Source: Streptomyces lunaelactis (lineage in GTDB: Bacteria > Actinomycetota > Actinomycetes > Streptomycetales > Streptomycetaceae). From it: 64,000 nucleotides of DNA. This document shows, in pieces, positions 7,853 to 15,939 of the stretch. The stretch lies in the NCBI RefSeq assembly GCF_003054555.1, contig NZ_CP026304.1, positions 5,890,001 to 5,954,000 on the forward strand. The letters run 5' to 3'. Numbering within the stretch: the stretch's first letter is position 1; each line of letters begins with the position of its first letter. The notes below the pieces were generated by a model. It saw only the letters and a program-made list of their open reading frames with translations. It searched no databases and was not told the origin of the DNA. Both the position numbers and the translations under genes were made by a program.

Positions 7853-9137
7853 CGTCACATCGCTGACCACGGCTGGAGGCGACGGGGCGGAGGTCAGAAA
7901 GGGGCCGCGCCACGCGGCCCCCAGGAAGTCGCTGCTGACCAAGCTGCAGAGGCCCGCGGGCAAGGCGATAGCCCTGGCCGCGATGCCGACCGCCGTCTTC
8001 GTGGGCATGAGTCTCACCCCCAAGCTGGCATTGGCCGAGGACAAGGACATTCCGTTCGCGCCGGGTCCGTGCGTGACCCGCTCGGACGAGCCGGTGGAGT
8101 CGGAGTCGCCGTCTCCCTCGGAATCGGCGAAGCCGTCCGAGTCCCCGTCGGAGAAGCCCGAACCGAGCCCGAGCGCTTCGGAGGGCGACAAGCCCGCCGA
8201 TGAGCCGACGCCGGGCACGACCCCGTCCGCGTCCGAGTCTGCGGACCCGAGGACAGCTGCGACTCCGGCTCCGACCCCGAGCGAGACGAAGACGACGAAC
8301 CCGCTGGACCCGTTGGGTGTGGGCGACGCGATCAAGGACCTGCTGGACGGCCCCGACAGCGAGCCGACGGCGAGCCCGACGCCGACCGCCTCCGCGACCA
8401 GCAAGCCGTCCGAGGAGCCGTCCGAGGAGCCGTCGGCGACGCCTTCCACCGAGCCGTCCGAGAAGCCGACCACGAAGCCCACCGACACGGTGGACGACGC
8501 GGCGGGCGACACGGCGGACAAGACCAAGGACGCCATCAAGGACGCGGCGGACAAGGCCGGTGCGACGACGGAGGAGCTGGACGAGGCGGTCAAGAGTCTC
8601 GACCCCAAGCTGGACGTCGACGTTCCGGACGGGGCCAAGCCGCCCTTCCCGTGCCCGACCGCGGATCCGAAGGCCCTTGCCGAAGCCGATCTGGAACAGG
8701 GCCGCCCCCTGCTCCCGGACGACCCGTGGATCCTGGAGAGCTCGCTGCTCACCCTGAAGGGCCTGGACTACCACGGCATCGTCGAGGTGAAGACGGGCAG
8801 CGGCAAGATCAAGAAGGTCCTGAAGTTCACTGCATCGAGCGTGGACATCAAGGACCTCCACCAGCTGGTGGTCGGCCCGAAGGGCACCACGGCGCACGTC
8901 GAGGCGGACAAGGGCTCCACCTCGACGATTCGCAACGGCGAGGTGACCATGTACACGGAGGAGCTGAAGGGCAACCTCTTCGGCCTCATCCCGATCACGT
9001 TCAGCCCGGAGACGCCTCCGCCGCTGAATGTTCCCTTCGCCTTCTTCACCAACGTGAAGGTGACGCAGGCGGGCCAGTTCGGCGGGACGCTGACGGTTCC
9101 CGGCCTGAGCAACTACTTCACCGGCGGCAACAACTAA
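7842..9137 (+). CDS. Exported protein with Pro/Ser/Glu-rich stalk, unknown function
   Basis: 431 residues. A basic N-terminus and hydrophobic stretch (about 42-64, IALAAMPTAVFVGMSLTPKLALA split across the cleavage region) suggest secretion. Residues 85-215 are a long disordered stalk of SPSESAKPSE-like Ser/Pro/Glu repeats, followed by a short helical segment (DDAAGDTADKTKDAIKDAA) and a conserved-looking beta-rich domain of about 165 residues at the C-terminus. There is one cysteine before the stalk (GPCVT) and one before the C-terminal domain (PFPCPT). GTG 7842 has GGGAGGA 4-10 bases upstream and overlaps the DUF6114 gene by 11 bases. It resembles a surface-display protein lifted through the cell wall by a stalk. 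No enzymatic motif is seen. Confidence 0.75.
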   Translation: MPGDVTSLTTAGGDGAEVRKGPRHAAPRKSLLTKLQRPAGKAIALAAMPTAVFVGMSLTPKLALAEDKDIPFAPGPCVTRSDEPVESESPSPSESAKPSESPSEKPEPSPSASEGDKPADEPTPGTTPSASESADPRTAATPAPTPSETKTTNPLDPLGVGDAIKDLLDGPDSEPTASPTPTASATSKPSEEPSEEPSATPSTEPSEKPTTKPTDTVDDAAGDTADKTKDAIKDAADKAGATTEELDEAVKSLDPKLDVDVPDGAKPPFPCPTADPKALAEADLEQGRPLLPDDPWILESSLLTLKGLDYHGIVEVKTGSGKIKKVLKFTASSVDIKDLHQLVVGPKGTTAHVEADKGSTSTIRNGEVTMYTEELKGNLFGLIPITFSPETPPPLNVPFAFFTNVKVTQAGQFGGTLTVPGLSNYFTGGNN

Positions 9138-9162
9138 GACCTTTCCGGGAGCCGCACAAAGG

Positions 9163-9200
9163 CTGTGGGCCGCACCCCTTGTCGGGGGTGCGGCCCACAG
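9163..9200 (+). terminator. Strong terminator after the surface-protein operon
   Basis: Perfect 16-bp stem (CTGTGGGCCGCACCCC / GGGGTGCGGCCCACAG) with a 6-base loop, 25 bases after the stop at 9137. Confidence 0.85.
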
Positions 9201-9544
9201 TCGTTGTCCCGGTTGCTCTATGAACCGGCCGAGTCGCCTCCCAACCACTCGCCCTGTCAGGGCCGTTGACAAATCTCATAACTACTAGAAACCTGTCACT
9301 CGCGTACCGCAAAACATTGACTGATTCGCTCAATTTTGTAAGCAAGCTCTGCGATTTCCCGGCAGGTGCCCTGCTCACTCGCCTGCTGCCGTTCCACGCT
9401 CGCCCTCCACCGGCGCACCGGCAGCCCGCCGCCCGTCGGTATCCGCGGGACGCAAAGCGCAACGCGCCCCCACGGGTACCGGCGCGTCGCACCGCTGTCC
9501 CGGTTCCGCCGCCCCACGGCACCCCACGGAACAAAGAGGACATC
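9201..9544 (+). promoter_or_regulatory. AT-rich promoter region of the GH87 gene
   Basis: Roughly 340 bases without a gene. The middle (about 9266-9350) is strikingly AT-rich for this genome and contains a consensus -35 TTGACA at 9266-9271 followed by CATAACTACTAG, and a second TTGACT near 9317. The remainder is a GC-rich leader ending in AAAGAGGA before ATG 9545. Which hexamers are used cannot be decided by eye. Confidence 0.4.
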
Positions 9545-12500
9545 ATGAGATGGACGCAACTCGGACGGCGGCTCATCGCCGGCCTTGGGCTCGCCGGATT
9601 GATCGTCGTCGGGCTTCTGCCCGTCACCGCCGCTGCGGGGACCTTCCCTGACGCCCCCAACGCCCTCAACGCCTCCGCCGCGGAAGGACCCAACCTCGCC
9701 CTGGGCAAGGCCGCCACGGCCAGTGGATCGCACAGGGAGTATTCGGCTGCCAACGTCACCGACGGCAGTCAGCAGAGCTACTGGGAAGGCCCTGCCGGTG
9801 CCTTTCCGCAGTGGGTTCAGGTCGACCTCGGGAGCAGCGTCGGCGTCAATGAAGTGGTGCTGAAGCTGCCGTCCTCCTGGGAGGCGCGCACCCAGAACCT
9901 CAGCGTGCAGGGGAGCACGGACGGGAGCGGATTCAGCACTCTCTCCGCCCCGGCCGCCCGGGTGTTCAACCCGGCCGCGGCCGCGGCCAACACCGTCAGC
10001 GTCGCCTTCACCGCCACGAACGTCCGCTACGTACGCGTGCATGTGACCGCCAACACCGGGTGGAACGCGGCGCAGCTCTCCGAGCTGGAGATATACGGCG
10101 AGGATTCCGGCAACCCGCCCCCGGCCGGCACCAACCTGGCCCGTAACAAGCCGATCGAAGCGTCCTCGACCACTCAGACCTACGTCGCGGCCAACGCCAA
10201 CGACGACAGCGTGAACACGTACTGGGAGTCCAGCGGCTTCCCGTCGACGCTGACCGTGAAGCTCGGTGCCAACGCGGACCTCGAGGCAGTCGTCATCAAG
10301 CTCAACCCCGACGGGGCATGGGGCACACGGACGCAGAGTGTGCAGGTGCTCGGCCGTGAGCAGTCCGGCACCGGGTTCACTTCGCTCAAGGACCGGGCCG
10401 ACTACAGCTTCAATCCGTCCGGGAACCAGAACACCGTGACGATCCCGGTCAGCGGTGGCTACGCCGATGTGCAGTTGAAGTTCTTCAGCAACAACGGCGC
10501 GACCGGCGGGCAGGCCGCCGAGATGCAGGTCATCGGAACCGCCGCACCCAACCCGGACCTGACCGTCACGGAGCTGGCGTGGACTCCCGCGTCGCCGTCC
10601 GAGAGCGACTCGGTCACGGTGAACGCCACGGTGCGCAACGCGGGTACGGCCGCCGCCGGTGCGACCACCGTGAACGTCAGTCTGGCGGGCGTCGTCGCGG
10701 GCAGTGCCCCCGTCAGCGCGCTCGCCTCCGGCGCGTCGGCGACCGTCCCGGTCGTGGTCGGCAAGCGGCCGATGGGCAGCTACACCGTCACGGCAGTGGT
10801 CGACCCGACCGACACGATCCCTGAGCAGGACAACAGCAACAACAGCCGTACGGCAGCGACCAATCTGGTCGTCGGACAGAGCCCCGGCCCCGACCTCGAG
10901 GTCACCGGAATCACCTCCAACCCCCCGAACCCGGCCGTCGGAGCAGCGGTGACGTTCACCGTCGCGGTGCACAACCGCGGGACCGCCGCGGTGAGCGCGG
11001 GCTCGGTCACCCGCCTGGCCGTGGGGAGCACCACGCTCAACGGCACGACCGGCGCGATCCCCGCCGGCGGCACCGTCAACGCGGCCATCAGCGGCAGCTG
11101 GACTGCCACCAGCGGCGGAGCGACCCTCACCGCCACGGCCGACGCGACCGGCGTCGTCGCCGAGACCAACGAGAACAACAACGTGTTCGCCCGCTCCGTC
11201 GTGGTCGGGCGCGGGGCCGCCGTGCCGTATGCCGAGTACGAGGCGGAGGACGCCCAGTACCAGGGCACGCTCCTGCATGCCGACCAGAAGCGCACCTTCG
11301 GTCACACCAACTTCGCCACCGAGTCGTCCGGACGCGAGTCGGTACGGCTGAACTCCTCGGGCCAGTACGTGGAGTTCACCTCCACCGGCGCGGCGAACTC
11401 CATCGTCGTGCGCAACTCCATCCCGGACGCACCGGGCGGCGGCGGCAACGAGGCCACCATCAGCCTCTACGTCAACAACACCTTCGTACGGAAGCTGAAC
11501 CTCTCCTCCAAGCACAGCTGGCTGTACGGCAACACCGACCAGCCCGAGGGGCTGACGAACAACCCGGGGGCCGACGCCCGGCGGCTGTTCGACGAGTCGC
11601 ACGCACTGCTCGCGCAGACCTATCCGGAGGGCACGAAGTTCCGGCTGCAGCGGGACGCCACCGACTCGGCGCCCTTCTACATCATCGACCTCATCGACCT
11701 GGAGCAGGTGGCGCCGGCGGCGAGCCAGCCCGCCGGATGCACCTCGATCACGTCGTACGGAGCCGTGCCCAACGACGGCATCGACGACACGGACGCCATC
11801 CAGCGCGCGGTGACGGCGGACCAGAACGGTGAGATCGGCTGCGTGTGGATCCCGGCCGGGCAGTGGCGGCAGGAGCAGAAGATCCTGACCGACGACCCGC
11901 TCAACCGGGGCGAGTTCAACCAGGTGGGCATCAGGGATGTCACGGTCCGCGGCGCGGGAATGTGGCACTCGCAGCTCTACACGCTCACCCCGCCGCACCA
12001 GGCGGGCGGCATCAACCACCCGCACGAGGGCAACTTCGGCTTCGACATCGACGACAACACCAAGATCTCCGACATCGCCATCTTCGGTTCCGGCACCATC
12101 CGCGGTGGAGACGGCAACCACGAGGGCGGCGTCGGCCTGAACGGGCGGTTCGGCAAGAACACCAAGATCACCAACGTCTGGATCGAGCACGCCAACGTCG
12201 GCGCCTGGGTCGGCCGCGACTTCTCCAACATCCCGGAGCTGTGGGGACCCGGTGACGGGCTCGAGTTCAGCGGCATGCGGATCCGCAACACCTATGCCGA
12301 CGGCGTCAACTTCGCCAACGGCACACGGAACTCGACGGTGTTCAATTCCCACTTCCGCAATACCGGCGACGACGCGCTGGCAGTGTGGGCCAGCCGTTAT
12401 GTGAAGGATCCGTCGGTGGACATCGGGCACGACAACCACTTCCGCAACAACACGATCCAACTGCCCTGGCGCGCCAATGGCATTGCCGTGTACGGCGGCT

Positions 12501-13033
12501 ACGGCAACACGATCGAGAACAACCTGATCTACGACACGATGAACTACCCCGGCATCATGCTGGCCACGGACCACGACCCGCTGCCCTTCTCCGGGCAGAC
12601 GCTGATCGCCAACAACGCGCTGCACCGCACGGGAGGCGCGTTCTGGAACGAGGACCAGGAGTTCGGGGCCATCACGCTCTTCGCGGCCGGCCAGGACATC
12701 CCGGGTGTCACCATCCGCGACACCGAGATCCACGACTCGACGTACGACGGCATCCAGTTCAAGACGGGAGGCGGATCGGTGCCGGGCGTCGCGATCAACA
12801 ACGTCCGGATCGACAAGTCCAACAACGGGTCCGGGATCCTGGCCATGGGAGGCGCCCGCGGCAGCGCGACGCTGACCAACGTGACCATCACCAACTCGGC
12901 GGACGGCAACGTACTGATCGAGCCGGGATCGCAGTTCGTGATCAATGGCGCTGCCGGAGGGGCCAAGGCGCCGAAACCGGCGGGACCGGCCGCGGGTGTG
13001 CGAGTGCCCCATCCGGCCACACGACAGCCGTGA
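9545..13033 (+). CDS. Secreted multidomain alpha-1,3-glucanase/mycodextranase (GH87-like)
   Basis: 1162-residue exported enzyme. Order: signal peptide (1-31, ending VTAAAG); two discoidin/F5-8C carbohydrate-binding domains (about 48-187 and 195-335, starting NLALGKAATASG and NLARNKPIEASS); two CARDB Ig-like domains (about 337-445 and 448-557); a CBM35/CBM6-like domain starting YAEYEAEDAQYQG (about 560-722); and a right-handed beta-helix catalytic domain starting SITSYGAVPNDGIDD (about 735-1133). The catalytic domain has the Asp-rich pattern (NTGDDALAVWASRY) of GH87, whose members cut alpha-1,3-glucan of fungal walls or mutan. A gene-internal start is chosen at ATG 9545 because AAAGAGGA precedes it and the signal peptide begins there. 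It stands alone between two terminators. Confidence 0.85.
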   Translation: MRWTQLGRRLIAGLGLAGLIVVGLLPVTAAAGTFPDAPNALNASAAEGPNLALGKAATASGSHREYSAANVTDGSQQSYWEGPAGAFPQWVQVDLGSSVGVNEVVLKLPSSWEARTQNLSVQGSTDGSGFSTLSAPAARVFNPAAAAANTVSVAFTATNVRYVRVHVTANTGWNAAQLSELEIYGEDSGNPPPAGTNLARNKPIEASSTTQTYVAANANDDSVNTYWESSGFPSTLTVKLGANADLEAVVIKLNPDGAWGTRTQSVQVLGREQSGTGFTSLKDRADYSFNPSGNQNTVTIPVSGGYADVQLKFFSNNGATGGQAAEMQVIGTAAPNPDLTVTELAWTPASPSESDSVTVNATVRNAGTAAAGATTVNVSLAGVVAGSAPVSALASGASATVPVVVGKRPMGSYTVTAVVDPTDTIPEQDNSNNSRTAATNLVVGQSPGPDLEVTGITSNPPNPAVGAAVTFTVAVHNRGTAAVSAGSVTRLAVGSTTLNGTTGAIPAGGTVNAAISGSWTATSGGATLTATADATGVVAETNENNNVFARSVVVGRGAAVPYAEYEAEDAQYQGTLLHADQKRTFGHTNFATESSGRESVRLNSSGQYVEFTSTGAANSIVVRNSIPDAPGGGGNEATISLYVNNTFVRKLNLSSKHSWLYGNTDQPEGLTNNPGADARRLFDESHALLAQTYPEGTKFRLQRDATDSAPFYIIDLIDLEQVAPAASQPAGCTSITSYGAVPNDGIDDTDAIQRAVTADQNGEIGCVWIPAGQWRQEQKILTDDPLNRGEFNQVGIRDVTVRGAGMWHSQLYTLTPPHQAGGINHPHEGNFGFDIDDNTKISDIAIFGSGTIRGGDGNHEGGVGLNGRFGKNTKITNVWIEHANVGAWVGRDFSNIPELWGPGDGLEFSGMRIRNTYADGVNFANGTRNSTVFNSHFRNTGDDALAVWASRYVKDPSVDIGHDNHFRNNTIQLPWRANGIAVYGGYGNTIENNLIYDTMNYPGIMLATDHDPLPFSGQTLIANNALHRTGGAFWNEDQEFGAITLFAAGQDIPGVTIRDTEIHDSTYDGIQFKTGGGSVPGVAINNVRIDKSNNGSGILAMGGARGSATLTNVTITNSADGNVLIEPGSQFVINGAAGGAKAPKPAGPAAGVRVPHPATRQP

Positions 13034-13070
13034 TCAGCGGCAGCTCTGAGGCACGCGCCTGAGACGCGAC

Positions 13071-13103
13071 GGTGCCCCGGCCTCCACCAGAGGCCGGGGC
13101 ACC
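13071..13103. terminator. Bidirectional terminator between the GH87 gene and pyk
   Basis: Perfect 14-bp stem GGTGCCCCGGCCTC / GAGGCCGGGGCACC with a 5-base loop between convergent genes. Confidence 0.85.
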
Positions 13104-13137
13104 ACCCGCGTCAGACCGGGACACCACCCGCGTCAGA
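13100..13137. repeat. Two 16-bp direct repeats
   Basis: CACCACCCGCGTCAGA occurs at 13100-13115 and 13122-13137, a period of 22 bp, overlapping the 3' arm of the terminator. Probably a slippage duplication. Confidence 0.7.
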
Positions 13138-13144
13138 AGGGACG

Positions 13145-14575
13145 TCAGCCCCGCGACTCTCCGCCCAAGTGGTGCACCCGCACCATGTTCGTCGTGCCCG
13201 GCACCCCGGGAGGGGACCCCGCCGTGATGATCATGACGTCGCCCTCGTTGTAGCGCTGGAGCTTCAGCAGTTCCGCGTCCACCAGGTCCACCATCGCGTC
13301 CGTGTTGTCCACGTGCGGAACCACGTACGACTCCACGCCCCAGCTCAGCGCCAGCTGGTTGCGGGTCGCCGGGTCCGTCGTGAAGGCCAGGATCGGCTGC
13401 TGGGTGCGGTAGCGGGACAGGCGGCGGGCCGTGTCGCCGGACTGGGTGAAGGCGACCAGCGCCTTGCCGTCCAGGAAGTCCGCGATCTCGCAGGCCGCGC
13501 GGGCCACCGAGCCGCCCTGGGTGCGCGGCTTCTTGCCCGGGACCAGGGGCTGGAGGCCCTTGGAGAGCAGCTCCTCCTCCGCCGCGACCACGATCTTCGA
13601 CATCGTCTTGACCGTCTCGATCGGGTACGCGCCGACGGAGGACTCCGCGGAGAGCATCACCGCGTCGGCGCCGTCGAGGATCGCGTTGGCGACATCGGAC
13701 GCCTCGGCGCGTGTCGGGCGGGAGTTGGTGATCATCGACTCCATCATCTGGGTCGCCACGATCACCGGCTTGGCGTTGCGGCGGCACAGCTCGATGAGCC
13801 GCTTCTGCACCATCGGGACCTTCTCGAGCGGGTACTCGACGGCCAGGTCGCCGCGCGCCACCATCACGCTGTCGAACGCCATCACGACGTCCTGCATGTT
13901 CTCGACGGCCTGCGGCTTCTCCACCTTGGCGATGACGGGGACGCGGCGGCCCTCCTCGTCCATCACCTTGTGGACGTCCTTGATGTCGCTCGCGTCCCGT
14001 ACGAAGGAGAGCGCGACCAGGTCGCAGCCCATACGGAGCGCGAAGCGGAGGTCCTCGACGTCCTTCTCGGACAGGGCGGGGACGTTGACCGCCGTGCCGG
14101 GCAGGTTGATGCCCTTGTGGTCGGAGATCACACCGCCCTCGACGACGATCGACTTCACCCGCTGGCCCTCGACCGCGACGACCCGCAGTTCGACATTGCC
14201 GTCGTTGATGAGGATCTGGTCGCCCTTGGAGACATCCCCGGGCAGACCCTTGTACGTGGTGCCGCAGATCGACTTGTCGCCGGCGACATCCTCGGTGGTG
14301 ATGGTGAACTCGTCGCCACGGACCAGTTCGACCGGTCCCTCGGCAAAGGTTTCCAGACGGATCTTGGGACCCTGGAGGTCCGCCAGCACGCCCACGGCGC
14401 GGCCGGTGTCCACGGACGCCTTGCGCACGCGGTGGTACCGCTCCTCGTGCTCAGCGTGGGTTCCGTGGCTCATATTGAATCGGGCCACGTTCATGCCGGC
14501 CTCGATGAGCGCTTTCAGCTGCTCGTAGGAGTCGACGGCGGGGCCCAGTGTGCAAACGATTTTGGAACGGCGCAT
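13145..14575 (-). CDS. pyk: Pyruvate kinase
   Basis: 476-residue pyruvate kinase, converting PEP + ADP to pyruvate + ATP. The N-terminal SKIVCTLGPA and MNVARFNMSHG, the B domain (about 70-165), the metal/PEP site motif IAKVEKPQAVENM (Lys and Glu of the active site), MVARGDLAVEYPLEKVP and the signature ATQMMESMITNSRPTRAEASDVANA are all present, as is the C-terminal allosteric domain. Length is normal. It starts with ATG 14575 and ends 41 bases from the terminator shared with the GH87 gene. Streptomyces usually have two pyk genes; this one, beside ackA-pta and near pfkA, matches the context of the copy in the acetate cluster. Confidence 0.97.
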   Translation of the reverse strand: MRRSKIVCTLGPAVDSYEQLKALIEAGMNVARFNMSHGTHAEHEERYHRVRKASVDTGRAVGVLADLQGPKIRLETFAEGPVELVRGDEFTITTEDVAGDKSICGTTYKGLPGDVSKGDQILINDGNVELRVVAVEGQRVKSIVVEGGVISDHKGINLPGTAVNVPALSEKDVEDLRFALRMGCDLVALSFVRDASDIKDVHKVMDEEGRRVPVIAKVEKPQAVENMQDVVMAFDSVMVARGDLAVEYPLEKVPMVQKRLIELCRRNAKPVIVATQMMESMITNSRPTRAEASDVANAILDGADAVMLSAESSVGAYPIETVKTMSKIVVAAEEELLSKGLQPLVPGKKPRTQGGSVARAACEIADFLDGKALVAFTQSGDTARRLSRYRTQQPILAFTTDPATRNQLALSWGVESYVVPHVDNTDAMVDLVDAELLKLQRYNEGDVMIITAGSPPGVPGTTNMVRVHHLGGESRG

Positions 14576-14649
14576 AAGGCGGATCCTATCGGTTTGTTTC
14601 GACGCGGAATATTCCGTCTGGTGGAAAGTACAAATGGGCGGTGTTCCGC

Positions 14650-15939
14650 TCAGGCGTTGCCCGCCTCGGAAGCGCCCGTGACCAGGGCGAATGTCTGCTG
14701 GGCGATCTCCAGCTCCTCATCGGTCGGGACCACGGCCACCGCAATTCGGGCATACGGCGCCGAAATAATCCGCGCCTCGTCGGACCGTACGGCGTTCAGC
14801 TCGGCGTCCAGCGCCAGACCGAGCTCCTCCAGCCCCGCCACGGCAGCCTCCCGCACCGGCGCCGCGTTCTCACCGACCCCGGCCGTGAACACCACCGCAT
14901 CCACCCGGCCGAGCACCGCGTAGTACGCGCCGATGTACTTCTTCAGCCGGTGGATGTAGATGTCGAAGGCGAGCCGCGCGCGCTCGTCGCCCTCCTCGAT
15001 CCGGCGGCTGATCTCCCGCATGTCGTTGTCGCCGCACAGACCGACCAGACCGCTCTTCTTGTTGAGCAGTTCGTCGATCTCGTCCACCGACATTCCCGCG
15101 ACCCGCTTGAGATGGAACGTGACCGCGGGGTCGATGTCACCGGAGCGGGTGCCCATCACCAGACCCTCCAGCGGCGTCAGCCCCATCGAGGTGTCCACGC
15201 AGCGGCCGCCCGCGACGGCCGAGGCGGAGGCGCCGTTGCCGAGGTGCAGCACGATCACGTTCACCTCGGACGGGTCCTTGCCCAGCAGGGCAGCCGTCCT
15301 GCGGGAGACGTACGCGTGCGAGGTGCCGTGGAAGCCGTAGCGGCGGATCCGGTGGGTGTCCGCGGTCTCGACGTCGATCGCGTAGCGCGCCGCCGCCTCC
15401 GGCATCGTCGTGTGGAAGGCGGTGTCGAAGACCGCGACCTGCGGGAGGTCGGGGCGCATGGCCCGGGCGGTACGGATGCCGGTGACGTTCGCCGGGTTGT
15501 GCAGCGGGGCGACGGGGATCAGCCGCTCCACCTCGGCGAGCACCTCCTCGGTGATCACGGTCGGCTCGGTGAACCGCAGCCCGCCGTGCACCACCCGGTG
15601 GCCGATCGCCGCCAGCTCGGGGGAGTCCAGGCCGAGCCCGTCGTGCGCCAGTTCCTCGGCGACCGCCTTCAGGGCCGTGCTGTGGTCGGCGATCGGGCCG
15701 GTGCGCTCGCGCTTCTCGGCGCCGTCGCCGGTCAGCGGGGTGTGCACGAGCCGGGACGTCTCCTCGCCGATCCGCTCGACGAGACCGACCGCCAGCCGCG
15801 AACTGTCGCGCATGTCGAGAAGCTGGTACTTCACCGACGAGGAGCCGGAGTTGAGGACGAGGACGCGAGTGGCGGCACGGGCAGCGGCACGGGCAGCGGG
15901 AGGGGTGGCGGGAGGGGTGGCGGCGGGGATGGCGGTCAT
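14650..15939 (-). CDS. ackA: Acetate kinase
   Basis: 429-residue acetate kinase, interconverting acetyl phosphate + ADP and acetate + ATP. Family motifs: VLNSGSSSVKYQLLD near the N-terminus, GHRVVHGG, the phosphate-binding FDTAFHTTMP, HLGNGASASAVAGG and VFTAGVGENA. ATG 15939 overlaps the pta stop (ATGA), so the two are coupled in the order pta-ackA. Odd: before the conserved core there is an Ala/Pro/Thr tail of about 22 residues (PAATPPATPPAARAAARAA) encoded by a short-period GC repeat, absent from usual AckA proteins. An internal start is not obvious, so I keep the coupled ATG. Confidence 0.95.
   Translation of the reverse strand: MTAIPAATPPATPPAARAAARAATRVLVLNSGSSSVKYQLLDMRDSSRLAVGLVERIGEETSRLVHTPLTGDGAEKRERTGPIADHSTALKAVAEELAHDGLGLDSPELAAIGHRVVHGGLRFTEPTVITEEVLAEVERLIPVAPLHNPANVTGIRTARAMRPDLPQVAVFDTAFHTTMPEAAARYAIDVETADTHRIRRYGFHGTSHAYVSRRTAALLGKDPSEVNVIVLHLGNGASASAVAGGRCVDTSMGLTPLEGLVMGTRSGDIDPAVTFHLKRVAGMSVDEIDELLNKKSGLVGLCGDNDMREISRRIEEGDERARLAFDIYIHRLKKYIGAYYAVLGRVDAVVFTAGVGENAAPVREAAVAGLEELGLALDAELNAVRSDEARIISAPYARIAVAVVPTDEELEIAQQTFALVTGASEAGNA

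Noticed and set aside
9296..13012. Minus-strand open frame of 1238 codons across the GH87 gene
   Set aside because: Antisense shadow. The plus frame has a signal peptide and known domains in order; the minus product is Val/Gly/Arg/Asp-rich with no domain.
13169..14923. 584-codon plus frame over pyk
   Set aside because: Antisense to pyruvate kinase, His/Asp/Val-rich composition typical for this shadow.
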